Source: Oscillospiraceae bacterium (lineage in GTDB: Bacteria > Bacillota > Clostridia > Oscillospirales > Oscillospiraceae). Taken from it: 58,226 nucleotides of DNA. The notes beneath the pieces were generated by a model. The model was not told the origin of the DNA. It searched no databases and saw only the letters and a program-made list of their open reading frames with translations. Of this stretch, positions 51,495 through 58,226 are shown piece after piece. A program made the translations under genes and the position numbers. Each line of letters begins with the position of its first letter. Position 1 is the stretch's first letter. The stretch is taken from contig JAHHSI010000012.1 of assembly GCA_020025275.1 (NCBI GenBank), forward strand, positions 1-58,226, given 5' to 3'.

Positions 51495-52058
51495 TCAAAA
51501 TTGAAACACGATCCCCACCACGGCACTGCCGATAATAAAGACGATGGGGTGCAGCTTTTTCGTTGGCTCGACCCAGCGTGTCAGAACCAGCAGTACGGCC
51601 GCCAGCGCCGCCGCCTTCCAATCCACCGCAGCAAGGCCTGTCATGTCCGGACGGAGCAGTGACACCGCCGCCACCGTGATCCCGGCCGAGGCCACCATGG
51701 CCGTAGAGGCCGGACGCAGGCCGTAAAATGCGCCGTTCACATAGCGGTTCTCCCGGAAACTGCGCAGGAAAGCGGCAATCACCAGAATCACTATGATGGA
51801 CGGTGTGATCAGTCCCAGTGTGGCCAGAATGGCGCCGGGCACTCCCGCCGTGGTAAAGCCCACATAGCTGGCCATATTGACGCCGATGGGGCCGGGCGTA
51901 GACTCCGACACCGCCACCATGTCCGTCAGCTGCTCGGCTGAGAACCAGCCGGTACGATCCGCCATATCATGGAGGAAGGGCAAGGTGGCCATACCGCCGC
52001 CCACGGCGAACAGGCCCGTTTTAAAAAATTCATAGAAAAGCCGTAGATAGAGCATCAT
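51495..52058 (-). CDS. Chromate transporter family protein, second half-unit
   Basis: A 187-residue single-domain ChrA protein: LFAVGGGMATLPFLHDM (the FxxGGxAxxP-like signature) and ESTPGPIGVNMASYVG near 50. Short ChrA proteins usually occur as tandem pairs that form one antiporter; they are often annotated as chromate transporters but the natural substrate in gut anaerobes is unknown. ATG 52058 overlaps the partner's stop by 4 bp. The open frame back to 52436 is a frame artefact inside the partner gene. Confidence 0.85.
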   Translation of the reverse strand: MMLYLRLFYEFFKTGLFAVGGGMATLPFLHDMADRTGWFSAEQLTDMVAVSESTPGPIGVNMASYVGFTTAGVPGAILATLGLITPSIIVILVIAAFLRSFRENRYVNGAFYGLRPASTAMVASAGITVAAVSLLRPDMTGLAAVDWKAAALAAVLLVLTRWVEPTKKLHPIVFIIGSAVVGIVFQF

Positions 52059-52594
52059 GATTTCCTCCGCAGCGTCTGTACCAAGATTCCCGCAGCGGCA
52101 GCACCCAGCACCAGTACCACCGGAGAGAGCTTCGTCCACAGGGAAAGAGCCAGAATGACCAGAAATAATCCCACGCCCCAGCGGTCCTTGATGGCACTTT
52201 TCCCCAACTTGATCACCGCATTGAGGATCAGCACGCACACGCAGGCCCGGATACCCGCAAAGGCGTGCTGTACCCACGCCAGATGGGAAAACCGGCCGAT
52301 GACGCCGGCCAGCAGCGTAATGATCAGCAGCGAGGGAAATACCACCCCCAGCGTGGCGATGATCCCGCCGGCCACCCCTTTTCGCTTCTGGCCCACAAAG
52401 GTGGCTGTGTTCACCGCAATGATGCCGGGCGTACACTGTCCTACCGCAAAGTAGTCGGTCAGCTCCTCATCGCTGACCCATTCCTTTTTTTCCACCACTT
52501 CCCTTTGCAAAATCGGCAGCATAGCATAGCCGCCGCCAAAGGTCATCACACCGACCTTGGCAAAGGTCAGAAATAAGATCCACAGTTCTTTCAA
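52055..52594 (-). CDS. Chromate transporter family protein, first half-unit
   Basis: A 179-residue single-domain ChrA protein with FGGGYAMLPILQREVVEKK and GQCTPGIIAVNTATFVG motifs and five to six predicted helices. It forms a pair with the next gene. It begins 36 bp after birA's stop and is in the same operon; a biotin-related role is not implied by sequence. Confidence 0.85.
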   Translation of the reverse strand: MKELWILFLTFAKVGVMTFGGGYAMLPILQREVVEKKEWVSDEELTDYFAVGQCTPGIIAVNTATFVGQKRKGVAGGIIATLGVVFPSLLIITLLAGVIGRFSHLAWVQHAFAGIRACVCVLILNAVIKLGKSAIKDRWGVGLFLVILALSLWTKLSPVVLVLGAAAAGILVQTLRRKS

Positions 52595-52630
52595 TCCATC
52601 GCTTCCTTCCGCACCGCTTCCGGTGCCGTT

Positions 52631-53626
52631 TTATTCCTCTCCGGCGACATAGCCGTATAGCCCCCGCACCGATACCTCACCGGAGCGCACGGTTTCCACC
52701 GTACCGTCCGGACGGCGCACCACAAGGCCGTACATCTCGTCCACATCCAGTGCCACCGCTCGGCTGCGCTGCTCTCCGGCGATCAGCTGCACCTGCGCTC
52801 CCAGTGTCAGGCAGCAGCGGCGGTACTCCGCCAGCCACGCTTCCGGTGCACACAGCGCCTCACGCCGCAAGCGGTCCATCTGCCGCAGCAGCGCCGCTGC
52901 CAACCGGGGGCGGGACACCTTCTGTCCCAGTTCCACCTCCAGTGACGAGGCCATATCCGCCACTTCCCCCGTAAAATCCTCCCGGCGCTGGCATACATTC
53001 AGGCCGATCCCCAGCACCACATATTCCACAAGGCCGCTCTCGCTCTCCATGGACAGCTCCGTCAGGATTCCCCCCAGCTTTTTCCCATGCATCACCAGAT
53101 CGTTGGGCCACTTGATCCCCGGGCAGACTCCGCAGACCTCTTCCACCGCGCGGCAGGCCGCCACGGCCCCCAGTGCCGGCAGTGTCATCAGCTGCTGCGG
53201 CGGTACTTCCGGACGCCAGAGGATGGAGAAATAGATCCCCATTCCCGCCGGAGACTGAAAGCTGCGGCCCCGCCGGCCTCGTCCGGCGCTCTGGCTGTCG
53301 GCAAGGACGGCCGTGCCGTCCTCTGCCCCGTCCATGGCAAGACGCTTACACAGAGAGTTGGTGGAGTCCACCTCACCAAAGACCTGCCAATTGGGACGCT
53401 CCTGCCCCAGATAGGCGGCAATCTCCCGCCGCTCCAGACGCTCCTGCGTCTGCACCAGACAGTAGCCCCGACCGGTCCGGGCCTCGATGGAATAGCCCTG
53501 CTGCCGCAGCGCTTCCACCGCTTTCCACACTCCGGCACGGGTGATCCCCAGCTCCCGGCTCAGCTCCTCGCCGGAGAGATACTCCCCCGGACACGCAGCC
53601 AGGGCTGCATACACTCGATCCTGACT
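52631..53626 (-). CDS. birA: Biotin-protein ligase / biotin repressor
   Basis: A 331-residue bifunctional BirA. The N-terminal winged helix (about 1-65; SGEELSRELGITRAGVWKAVEALRQ) binds DNA; the ligase core has the biotinyl-AMP loop GRGRRGRSF near 114, KWPNDL near 176 and a C-terminal SH3-like domain. It biotinylates carboxylase subunits and represses biotin genes when biotinyl-AMP is present. GTG 53626 is chosen for the GGGGGG site upstream. BirA-like half-sites overlap its own promoter and that of bioY. Confidence 0.93.
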   Translation of the reverse strand, partial: SQDRVYAALAACPGEYLSGEELSRELGITRAGVWKAVEALRQQGYSIEARTGRGYCLVQTQERLERREIAAYLGQERPNWQVFGEVDSTNSLCKRLAMDGAEDGTAVLADSQSAGRGRRGRSFQSPAGMGIYFSILWRPEVPPQQLMTLPALGAVAACRAVEEVCGVCPGIKWPNDLVMHGKKLGGILTELSMESESGLVEYVVLGIGLNVCQRREDFTGEVADMASSLEVELGQKVSRPRLAAALLRQMDRLRREALCAPEAWLAEYRRCCLTLGAQVQLIAGEQRSRAVALDVDEMYGLVVRRPDGTVETVRSGEVSVRGLYGYVAGEE

Positions 53627-53659
53627 CACGGCGGCCACCCCCCTTTCATTTCCAGTGCT

Positions 53660-53688
53660 ACTGTACCACAATCCCCTCCACTTGTAAA
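53660..53688 (-). promoter_or_regulatory. Promoter of the birA operon
   Basis: TTTACA (53683-53688), 17 bp, TACAGT (53660-53665) on the minus strand. The -35 lies inside a GGTTTACAA half-site, which would allow autorepression. Confidence 0.55.
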
Positions 53689-53779
53689 CCTACCCCCCTT
53701 GTAAACCTTATAGCAAAATCAGTTGACATCTTTATCGTTTCGCTGTATTGTAAACCTATAAATAAAAGGAGGTTTACAA
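53682..53779. promoter_or_regulatory. BirA operator array between birA and bioY, with bioY promoter
   Basis: TTGTAAACC occurs at 53682-53690, 53699-53707 (17-bp period) and 53748-53756; an inverted GGTTTACAA at 53771-53779 completes a palindrome with the third copy, spacer 14 bp. The bioY promoter TTGACA (53723-53728)-17-TATTGT (53746-53751) has its -10 under the palindrome's left arm, and the right arm overlaps the bioY ribosome site (AAGGAGG, 53767-53773). Firmicute BirA operators have the same inverted layout with a similar TTGTTAACC half-site. Confidence 0.75.
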
Positions 53780-53781
53780 GC

Positions 53782-54318
53782 ATGAAGACAAAGTCCTTGG
53801 TCCTCTCCGCCCTGTTGGCGGCGCTCACCGCCGTCGGCGCCTTTTTGCGCATCCCCGTGCCCCCCTCGGCCATCACCCTGCAATTTTTCTTCACCGCCAT
53901 GGCCGGCCTGCTGCTGGGGCCGGTCTATGGGGCCATCTCCCAGATCCTCTATGTGGCACTGGGCCTGATCGGACTGCCCATCTTCACTATGGGCGGCGGT
54001 TTGGGCAGCGTCCTGCAGCCCACTTTCGGCTTTCTGTTGGGGCTGATCCCCTGCGCATGGGTCATCGGTGCTCTGGCGCAGGAATCTTGCACCAGAGGAC
54101 GGGTGGCTGCCGCCTGTATTGCCGGACTCTTCGTGCTGTACGCCGTCGGACTCCCCTATATGGCGCTGATCGTGAACGGATATCTCGGCAAGGGGTGGAG
54201 CTTTTGGGACATCATTACGAAGGGAATGCTGCTGTTTCTGCCGGGAGATGCGCTGAAAATTCTGGTCTGTACCCTTCTGGCCCCCCAGCTCCGCCGACGT
54301 TTGGGTAATATCCACTAA
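53782..54318 (+). CDS. bioY: Biotin transporter BioY
   Basis: A 178-residue S-component of an ECF-type biotin importer with six predicted helices. FLRIPVPPSAITLQFFFTAMAGLLLGP is the family core, followed by GLGSVLQPTFGFLLGLIP and NGYLGKGWSF. It needs an energising EcfAA'T module, not present here, or works alone weakly. The gene is divergent from birA and lies under the operator array. No biotin synthesis gene is nearby, which suggests reliance on uptake. Confidence 0.93.
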   Translation: MKTKSLVLSALLAALTAVGAFLRIPVPPSAITLQFFFTAMAGLLLGPVYGAISQILYVALGLIGLPIFTMGGGLGSVLQPTFGFLLGLIPCAWVIGALAQESCTRGRVAAACIAGLFVLYAVGLPYMALIVNGYLGKGWSFWDIITKGMLLFLPGDALKILVCTLLAPQLRRRLGNIH

Positions 54319-54359
54319 GTGCATCGCTCTTCCCCCCCATTTCTTGGCGGTGCCTCCTA

Positions 54360-54388
54360 TTGTTTTTTGTCGTATTGCCCCGTATAAT
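54360..54388 (+). promoter_or_regulatory. Promoter of the uracil permease leader
   Basis: TTGTTT (54360-54365), 17 bp, perfect TATAAT (54383-54388). The transcript would start near 54394, just before the leader ribosome site AAAGGAGG (54400-54407). Confidence 0.65.
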
Positions 54389-54414
54389 ATGTAAAAACAA
54401 AAGGAGGCGCCACC

Positions 54415-54489
54415 ATGCTGTATGATTGCAAAATGCAAACAGAATCTGTCGGCGGCCTCACTATTTCCATTTTTCGTTTTTCTTTGTAA
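54415..54489 (+). CDS. 24-codon leader peptide of the uracil permease gene
   Basis: ATG 54415, 7 nt after AAAGGAGG, opens a 24-residue ORF beginning MLYDCKMQ and ending IFRFSL, with TAA at 54487-54489. Its last 25 nt before the stop hold 17 T (positions 54462-54486), and the stop overlaps the first base pair arm of an intrinsic terminator. The peptide is not enriched in one amino acid, so amino-acid sensing is unlikely. The layout matches the UTP-sensing pyrBI leader of E. coli: slow transcription of the U tract at low UTP lets a ribosome catch up and block the terminator. An alternative pairing GAGGCGCC (54404-54411) / GGCGGCCTC (54451-54459) could cover the ribosome site or act as a pause hairpin. 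Function is inferred. Confidence 0.6.
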   Translation: MLYDCKMQTESVGGLTISIFRFSL

Positions 54490-54516
54490 CCGGTATTTGT
54501 ACCGGTTCTTTTTTTT
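54488..54516 (+). terminator. Attenuator terminator before the uracil permease gene
   Basis: AACCGGTA (54488-54495) / TACCGGTT (54500-54507), loop TTTG, then CTTTTTTTT. It lies between the permease promoter and the permease start, so it must be controlled or leaky. A second small hairpin GCCCG/CGGGC follows at 54517-54530. Confidence 0.8.
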
Positions 54517-54584
54517 GCCCGCAGACGGGCAGAAAGAAGAGGACTGACAAAATGGAGAGTGGTGAAAGAAAGAGAGGACATTCC

Positions 54585-55922
54585 ATGAAGAAAAATCTCG
54601 GCCAAGAGGCCATCTACGACGCCCGTGAGCTGGGCTTCCCCCGTATGCTTCTGTTGGGGCTGCAGCATCTGTTCGCCATGTTTGGTGCCACGGTGCTGGT
54701 CCCGATCCTGGTCTCCAGCTACGGCCTGCCCCTGTCCATCCAGACCACGCTGCTCTTTGCCGGCATCGGAACGCTGCTGTTCCATGTCTGCACCAAATTG
54801 CAGGTTCCCGCTTTTCTGGGCTCCTCCTTCGCCTTTTTGGGGGGCTTCCAGACGGTGGCCAATCTGGACAGCGGGATCTATGCCAACATGAGCGGTGCAG
54901 AAAAGCTCCCTTATGCACTGGGTGGGATCGTGGTGGCCGGTCTTCTCTATCTGGTGGTCGCCCTTCTCTTTAAGCTGGTAGGTCCCAAAAAAGTCATGCG
55001 CTTCTTCCCCCCCATCGTCACCGGCCCCATCATCATTCTTATCGGCCTGAACCTGTCGGGCACGGCCGTCACCAACGCCAGCACCAACTGGCCGCTGGCA
55101 CTGGTGGCCATTGCCATCATCATCGTGGCCAACATCTGGGGCAAGGGGATGGTCAAGATCATTCCCATCCTGCTGGGCGTCGTCGGCGCCTATCTGGTGG
55201 CCGTTCTGACCCATCAGGTGGATTTCTCTGCCGTATCTCAGGCCTCTTTGGTGGGGCTGCAGGAGATTGTGATTGCCAAATTTGATGTCACCTCCATTCT
55301 GGTCATGGCGCCCATTGCCATCGCCGCCATGATGGAGCACATCGGTGATATGTCCGCCATTTCCTCTACCTGCGGCAAAAACTTTATTGAGGACCCCGGT
55401 CTGCACCGTACGCTGTTGGGTGACGGTCTGGCCACGGCAGTCGCCGGTATGTTCGGCGGCCCCGCCAACACTACCTACGGTGAGAACACCGGAGTTCTGG
55501 CACTCAGCCGTGTCTATGATCCCAACGTGGTCCGTCTGGCTGCAGTATACGCCATCATCCTGTCCTTCTCCCCCAAGTTCGATGCACTCGTCAGCTCCAT
55601 TCCCGCCGCCATTGTAGGAGGTGTCAGCTTCATCCTCTACGGTATGATCTCCGCTGTCGGCGTCCGCAACGTGGTGGAAAACCGCGTGGATCTCACCAAG
55701 TCCCGCAACCTGATCATTGCCGCCGTCATCTTTGTGTGCGGTCTGGGCTTCAGCTCCGTGGGCGGCATCAGCTTCACCATCGGCAGCGCCCAGATCACCC
55801 TGACCGGTCTGGCCATTGCCGCACTGGTGGGCGTGACCCTCAATGCTGTCCTGCCCGGCAACGACTATGTATTCGGCACCTCCAACGAGGGCGACAAGTC
55901 CGCCGATCTGGGCTCCTATTAA
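54585..55922 (+). CDS. uraA: Uracil permease (nucleobase:cation symporter-2 family)
   Basis: A 445-residue UraA/PyrP-type uracil-proton symporter with fourteen predicted helices in the NCS2 fold. LLGLQHLFAMFGATVLVPIL opens helix 1, VMRFFPPIVTGPIIILIGLNL lies in the middle, MMEHIGDMSAISSTCGKNF carries the conserved Glu, and GGPANTTYGENTGVLALSRVYD is the helix 10 substrate region. Xanthine transporters are relatives, but the TYGEN and GDMSAIS stretches fit uracil. ATG 54585 has AGAGAGGA upstream; the same frame is open back to 54426 but crosses the terminator. Expression is likely set by the leader attenuator. Confidence 0.92.
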   Translation: MKKNLGQEAIYDARELGFPRMLLLGLQHLFAMFGATVLVPILVSSYGLPLSIQTTLLFAGIGTLLFHVCTKLQVPAFLGSSFAFLGGFQTVANLDSGIYANMSGAEKLPYALGGIVVAGLLYLVVALLFKLVGPKKVMRFFPPIVTGPIIILIGLNLSGTAVTNASTNWPLALVAIAIIIVANIWGKGMVKIIPILLGVVGAYLVAVLTHQVDFSAVSQASLVGLQEIVIAKFDVTSILVMAPIAIAAMMEHIGDMSAISSTCGKNFIEDPGLHRTLLGDGLATAVAGMFGGPANTTYGENTGVLALSRVYDPNVVRLAAVYAIILSFSPKFDALVSSIPAAIVGGVSFILYGMISAVGVRNVVENRVDLTKSRNLIIAAVIFVCGLGFSSVGGISFTIGSAQITLTGLAIAALVGVTLNAVLPGNDYVFGTSNEGDKSADLGSY

Positions 55923-56108
55923 GATCTCTCACGGCTTACTGCCTCACGGCCGAAAAAGCGTTTCCCGGCGGCACCACATTCCCCGGAAGCCTTGTACCGT
56001 GCCGACCGTCCTGTCTGTCGTGTCGGGCGGCCACGGATCGACCTGCGCCCCCTTTTCTCACGCTTCCCGCAGAAATCTGTCCCCGGCGTGCCATCCACAT
56101 TTTTTCCC

Positions 56109-56149
56109 AACAGAGGACCTATGGAACCGTTGCCATAGGTCCTCTGTTT
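56109..56149 (+). terminator. Terminator of uraA
   Basis: AACAGAGGACCTATGG (56109-56124) / CCATAGGTCCTCTGTT (56133-56148), 16 perfect pairs, followed by TTCTCTTT. It lies 190 nt beyond the stop. Confidence 0.75.
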
Positions 56150-56323
56150 CTCTTTCACTTGTTTTTCCCGCCGTTTTTATGAGGTGTACCGCATTTTCCC
56201 CCGAATACTACGTACACGAAGCCTATGTTTTTCCACTTTTATGTCTGAATTTTCTGGGGCAGCACTCGCTTTTTCCACAGCTCTGTGCACTGCCGCTTCC
56301 CCGTGGGACCATGTCTATAGAAC

Positions 56324-56364
56324 AAACACGGAGCCAGCTTCCCTGCAGGAGCGGCTCCGTGTTT
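56324..56364 (-). terminator. Probable terminator of malQ
   Basis: AAACACGGAGCC / GGCTCCGTGTTT with a second inner stem; the minus-strand tail GTTTGTTC is only moderately T-rich. Confidence 0.65.
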
Positions 56365-56405
56365 GCTCATTTATTCGTTTGATTGCGGCGGCTGTGAGGG
56401 CAGTC

Positions 56406-57899
56406 TCAGATAGATCGGCCATACATCGTAGTCATGACTGCGATTTTCTCTGCCAGTGCCGCATCCACCTCGCCCGGCAGCAAACGCCACTGCCAGTTCC
56501 CGCTGGAGGTGCCCGGCGTGTTGATCCGTGTTCCCAGGCCCAGTCCCAGATAGTCCTGCATCTGTGCCACGAACAGACGAGCCACAGAGCTCATCCCACC
56601 ACGGATCACTCCCCAGTGGAAGCCCTCCGCCGCATGGAGCCCCAGATACCGCTCTGCATACGCCACATCGGCCTTATCGGCCTCCTCACGCCACAGGGCG
56701 ATGGGTGGATTGTCATGGGTCCCTGCATAGCAAATACAGTTCTCTGTATACACGTGAGGCAGGTAGTCGCTGGGCTCACGGGAGTCAAAGGCAAACTCCA
56801 ACACCTTCATTCCGGGCAGACCCGACTCTCGCAGCAGCTGCTGCACCTCCGGCGTGGGATAGCCCAGATCCTCGGCAATCAGTTCCAGATTCTGGAACCA
56901 GCTGAGAAGCGTCCCCACCAAGCGCATCCCGGGCCCCTTGACCCAGTGTCCCCGCTTGGCCGTTGTCTCGCCATAGGGGACGGCCCAATAGCTCTCCAGC
57001 CCCCGGAAGTGGTCGATGCGGATCACATCAAAGAGCTTGCGGGCACCGTCGATGCGGCGGATCCACCAGCCAAAGCCGTCCTGCTCCATACGATCCCAGC
57101 GATACAGTGGATTGCCCCACAGCTGGCCGTCCTCCGTAAAGTAGTCCGGCGGTACGCCGGCCACCTCCGTGGGGACGTTGTTCTCGTCCAGCTGAAAGCT
57201 CTCCGGCTCTGCCCACACGTCGGCGCTGTCCAGTGCCACATAGATGGGCAGATCCCCGATGATCTGGATCCCCAGTCCATGAATATAGCTCTTGAGCTGC
57301 TCCCACTGCTTGAAAAAGAGGAACTGAAGGTAGAGGAACAGCTCCACGTCCTCCCGCAGCATGGTGCGGTACTTCTCCAGAACCGCCTCGCTCTTGCGAA
57401 GACGGATGGCATCGTCCTCCCACTCCGTCCACGCCTTCATTCCGAAGTAGCACTTACAGGCCATGAAGAGGGCATAGTCCGGAAGCCAGCGGCGATTCTC
57501 CGCCACAAAGGCCTCCACCTCAGCCCGGTCACGCTGCCAACCACGCTCTTTGGCTTTTTTAAGCACGGCAAAGCGGCTCGTATAGATGGAGCCATAGTCC
57601 ACATACCGTGGGTCTGTCCCCCAGCTGCCGCACTCCACCTCGGCCTTGGTCAATAGCCCGTCGGCAATCAGCAGATCCAAATCAATGAAATACGGATTGC
57701 CCGCATAGGTGGAGAAGCTCTGGTAGGGGGAGTCTCCGTAGCTGGTGGGGCCCAGCGGAAGCAGCTGCCAATACTTCTGGCCGGCTGCATGGAGGAAATC
57801 GGCAAAGTCATAGGCGGCTTTGCCCAGGGTGCCGATCCCATACGGGGACGGCAGAGAAAAGATCGGCATCAAGATGCCACTGCTGCGTTGTATACTCAT
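56406..57899 (-). CDS. malQ: 4-alpha-glucanotransferase
   Basis: A 497-residue GH77 amylomaltase that moves maltodextrin segments between chains in glycogen or starch metabolism. GILMPIFSLPSPYGIGTLG and the GDSPYQSFSTYAGNPYFIDL stretch are N-terminal signatures. VIRIDHFRGLESYW holds the nucleophile Asp, IAEDLGY the acid Glu and CYAGTHDNPP the transition-state Asp. It follows a sugar ABC permease gene by 30 bp, so the operon probably imports and processes maltodextrins. Confidence 0.95.
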   Translation of the reverse strand: MSIQRSSGILMPIFSLPSPYGIGTLGKAAYDFADFLHAAGQKYWQLLPLGPTSYGDSPYQSFSTYAGNPYFIDLDLLIADGLLTKAEVECGSWGTDPRYVDYGSIYTSRFAVLKKAKERGWQRDRAEVEAFVAENRRWLPDYALFMACKCYFGMKAWTEWEDDAIRLRKSEAVLEKYRTMLREDVELFLYLQFLFFKQWEQLKSYIHGLGIQIIGDLPIYVALDSADVWAEPESFQLDENNVPTEVAGVPPDYFTEDGQLWGNPLYRWDRMEQDGFGWWIRRIDGARKLFDVIRIDHFRGLESYWAVPYGETTAKRGHWVKGPGMRLVGTLLSWFQNLELIAEDLGYPTPEVQQLLRESGLPGMKVLEFAFDSREPSDYLPHVYTENCICYAGTHDNPPIALWREEADKADVAYAERYLGLHAAEGFHWGVIRGGMSSVARLFVAQMQDYLGLGLGTRINTPGTSSGNWQWRLLPGEVDAALAEKIAVMTTMYGRSI

Positions 57900-57929
57900 G
57901 TTATTCTCCCAACTTGTATTGCTCTTGTA

Positions 57930-58226
57930 TCAGCCCTTGACCGCCCCGGCGGCCACACCCTTGATGATGTGCTTCTGGCAGAGGAGATAGAATACGATCA
58001 CCGGAATGATGCTCAACAGGATCAGGGCCATGGTGGCACCCAGATCCACGGCACCATAGCTGCCTTTCAAGTACTGAATGTGAACCGGAATGGTCATATA
58101 CTTGGTACGATCCAGTACCAGATAGGGCAGCAAATAGTCATTCCATACCCACATGATCTCCAAAATCCCCACGCTGATGAGGGTCGGCTTGAGCATGGGC
58201 ACCACCACGGAGAAGAAGGTGCGGAA
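57930..58226 (-). CDS. Carbohydrate ABC transporter permease, C-terminal end (MalG type)
   Basis: The 98 visible C-terminal residues run off the right edge. RTFFSVVVPMLKPTLISVGI is the end of the EAA loop and following helix of the binding-protein-dependent permease family, MWVWNDYLLPYLVLDR is typical of MalG-like sugar permeases, and the protein ends HIIKGVAAGAVKG, the usual MalG-family tail. With malQ downstream, the substrate is probably maltose or maltodextrin. The start is outside the window. Confidence 0.9.
   Translation of the reverse strand, partial: FRTFFSVVVPMLKPTLISVGILEIMWVWNDYLLPYLVLDRTKYMTIPVHIQYLKGSYGAVDLGATMALILLSIIPVIVFYLLCQKHIIKGVAAGAVKG

Larger units (their letters stand above)
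55923..56405. other. Gene-free gap with two terminators
   Basis: No credible gene is seen between uraA and malQ. The region holds the uraA terminator (56109-56149), the malQ hairpin (56324-56364) and otherwise unremarkable sequence. Confidence 0.7.

Noticed and set aside
54319..54516. Terminator at 54488 as the simple 3' end of bioY
   Set aside because: A TATAAT promoter and a strong ribosome site with an ORF lie between bioY and the hairpin, so it is better explained as part of the uraA leader, though it could also stop bioY read-through.
54426..54584. Open frame extending uraA upstream by 53 codons
   Set aside because: It crosses the leader terminator and is rich in Phe/Arg/His nonsense; the ATG at 54585 has a ribosome site and the family N-terminus.
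1..58226. CRISPR array, prophage, integrative element or rRNA operon
   Set aside because: No regularly spaced repeats, integrase, structural phage genes or rRNA sequence were seen on reading through the window.

Overview
The window reads as a chromosomal segment of an anaerobic, spore-forming Clostridium-class Firmicute, most likely an Oscillospiraceae-type gut bacterium (Flavonifractor/Oscillibacter/Dysosmobacter-like). The reasons are an intact sigK, a spo0A, a GerMN lipoprotein-like gene and ytvI (sporulation); an [FeFe] hydrogenase and a very large 2-hydroxyacyl-CoA dehydratase/activase protein (strict anaerobe); GC-rich genes with AT-rich promoters, strong AGGAGG ribosome sites and frequent TTG/GTG starts. 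The genus is inference. I see no phage, insertion sequence, CRISPR array or rRNA, and one tRNA.

Layout. 1-2 kb: hydrogenase (cut by the left edge) and sigK, minus strand. 2-7 kb, plus strand: Na/Pi cotransporter, HAD phosphatase, and pyrF-pyrE behind a PyrR-type attenuator. 7-13.7 kb, minus strand: pduL, pyrR, the 1,411-residue activase/dehydratase, a LytTR-DUF3021 pair and tRNA-Thr(CGT). 13.8-14.3 kb: an AT-rich gap with four DnaA-box-like 9-mers. 14.3-19.3 kb, minus: polA-eamA-rimI-tsaD. 19.5-28.6 kb: auxin-efflux-type carrier; comEA-like/response regulator/histidine kinase/GerMN operon; D,D-carboxypeptidase; RluA-type pseudouridine synthase; TSCPD protein; spo0A with 0A boxes; PfkB kinase. 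28.7-33.1 kb: rRNA/tRNA methylase, cardiolipin synthase, a 74-residue unknown, a family-2 glycosyltransferase behind an operator-like palindrome. 33.4-36.9 kb, minus: amino-acid permease plus YtcJ-type amidohydrolase behind a roughly 400-nt structured leader. 37-40.8 kb: FrhB-like Fe-S protein, queH, ACT protein, ytvI. 40.8-48 kb: cca, murC, YbaK-type deacylase, dnaG-rpoD, cupin. 48-50.4 kb: a dehydrogenase remnant, AraC regulator, alpha/beta hydrolase. 50.6-53.6 kb, minus: birA-chrA-chrA-HAD. 53.8-55.9 kb: bioY and a uracil permease gene. 56.4-58.2 kb, minus: malQ and the end of a sugar ABC permease gene.

Themes. Pyrimidine supply is the strongest: pyrFE has a leader in which a PyrR-binding-loop-like hairpin can refold into an antiterminator, and pyrR itself lies 0.8 kb beyond pyrE. 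The uracil permease gene instead has a leader built like E. coli pyrBI: promoter, strong ribosome site, a 24-codon leader ORF, a 17-of-25 U tract, and an intrinsic terminator whose 5' arm overlaps the leader stop codon. I consider this the most interesting item in the window. Biotin control is compact: birA and bioY are divergent, with BirA-like half-sites overlapping both promoters and the bioY ribosome site. The primary sigma factor carries an unusual insertion of about 90 residues that contains a diverged internal duplication.

All calls were made by reading the sequence and recalling families; no search or fold was run.
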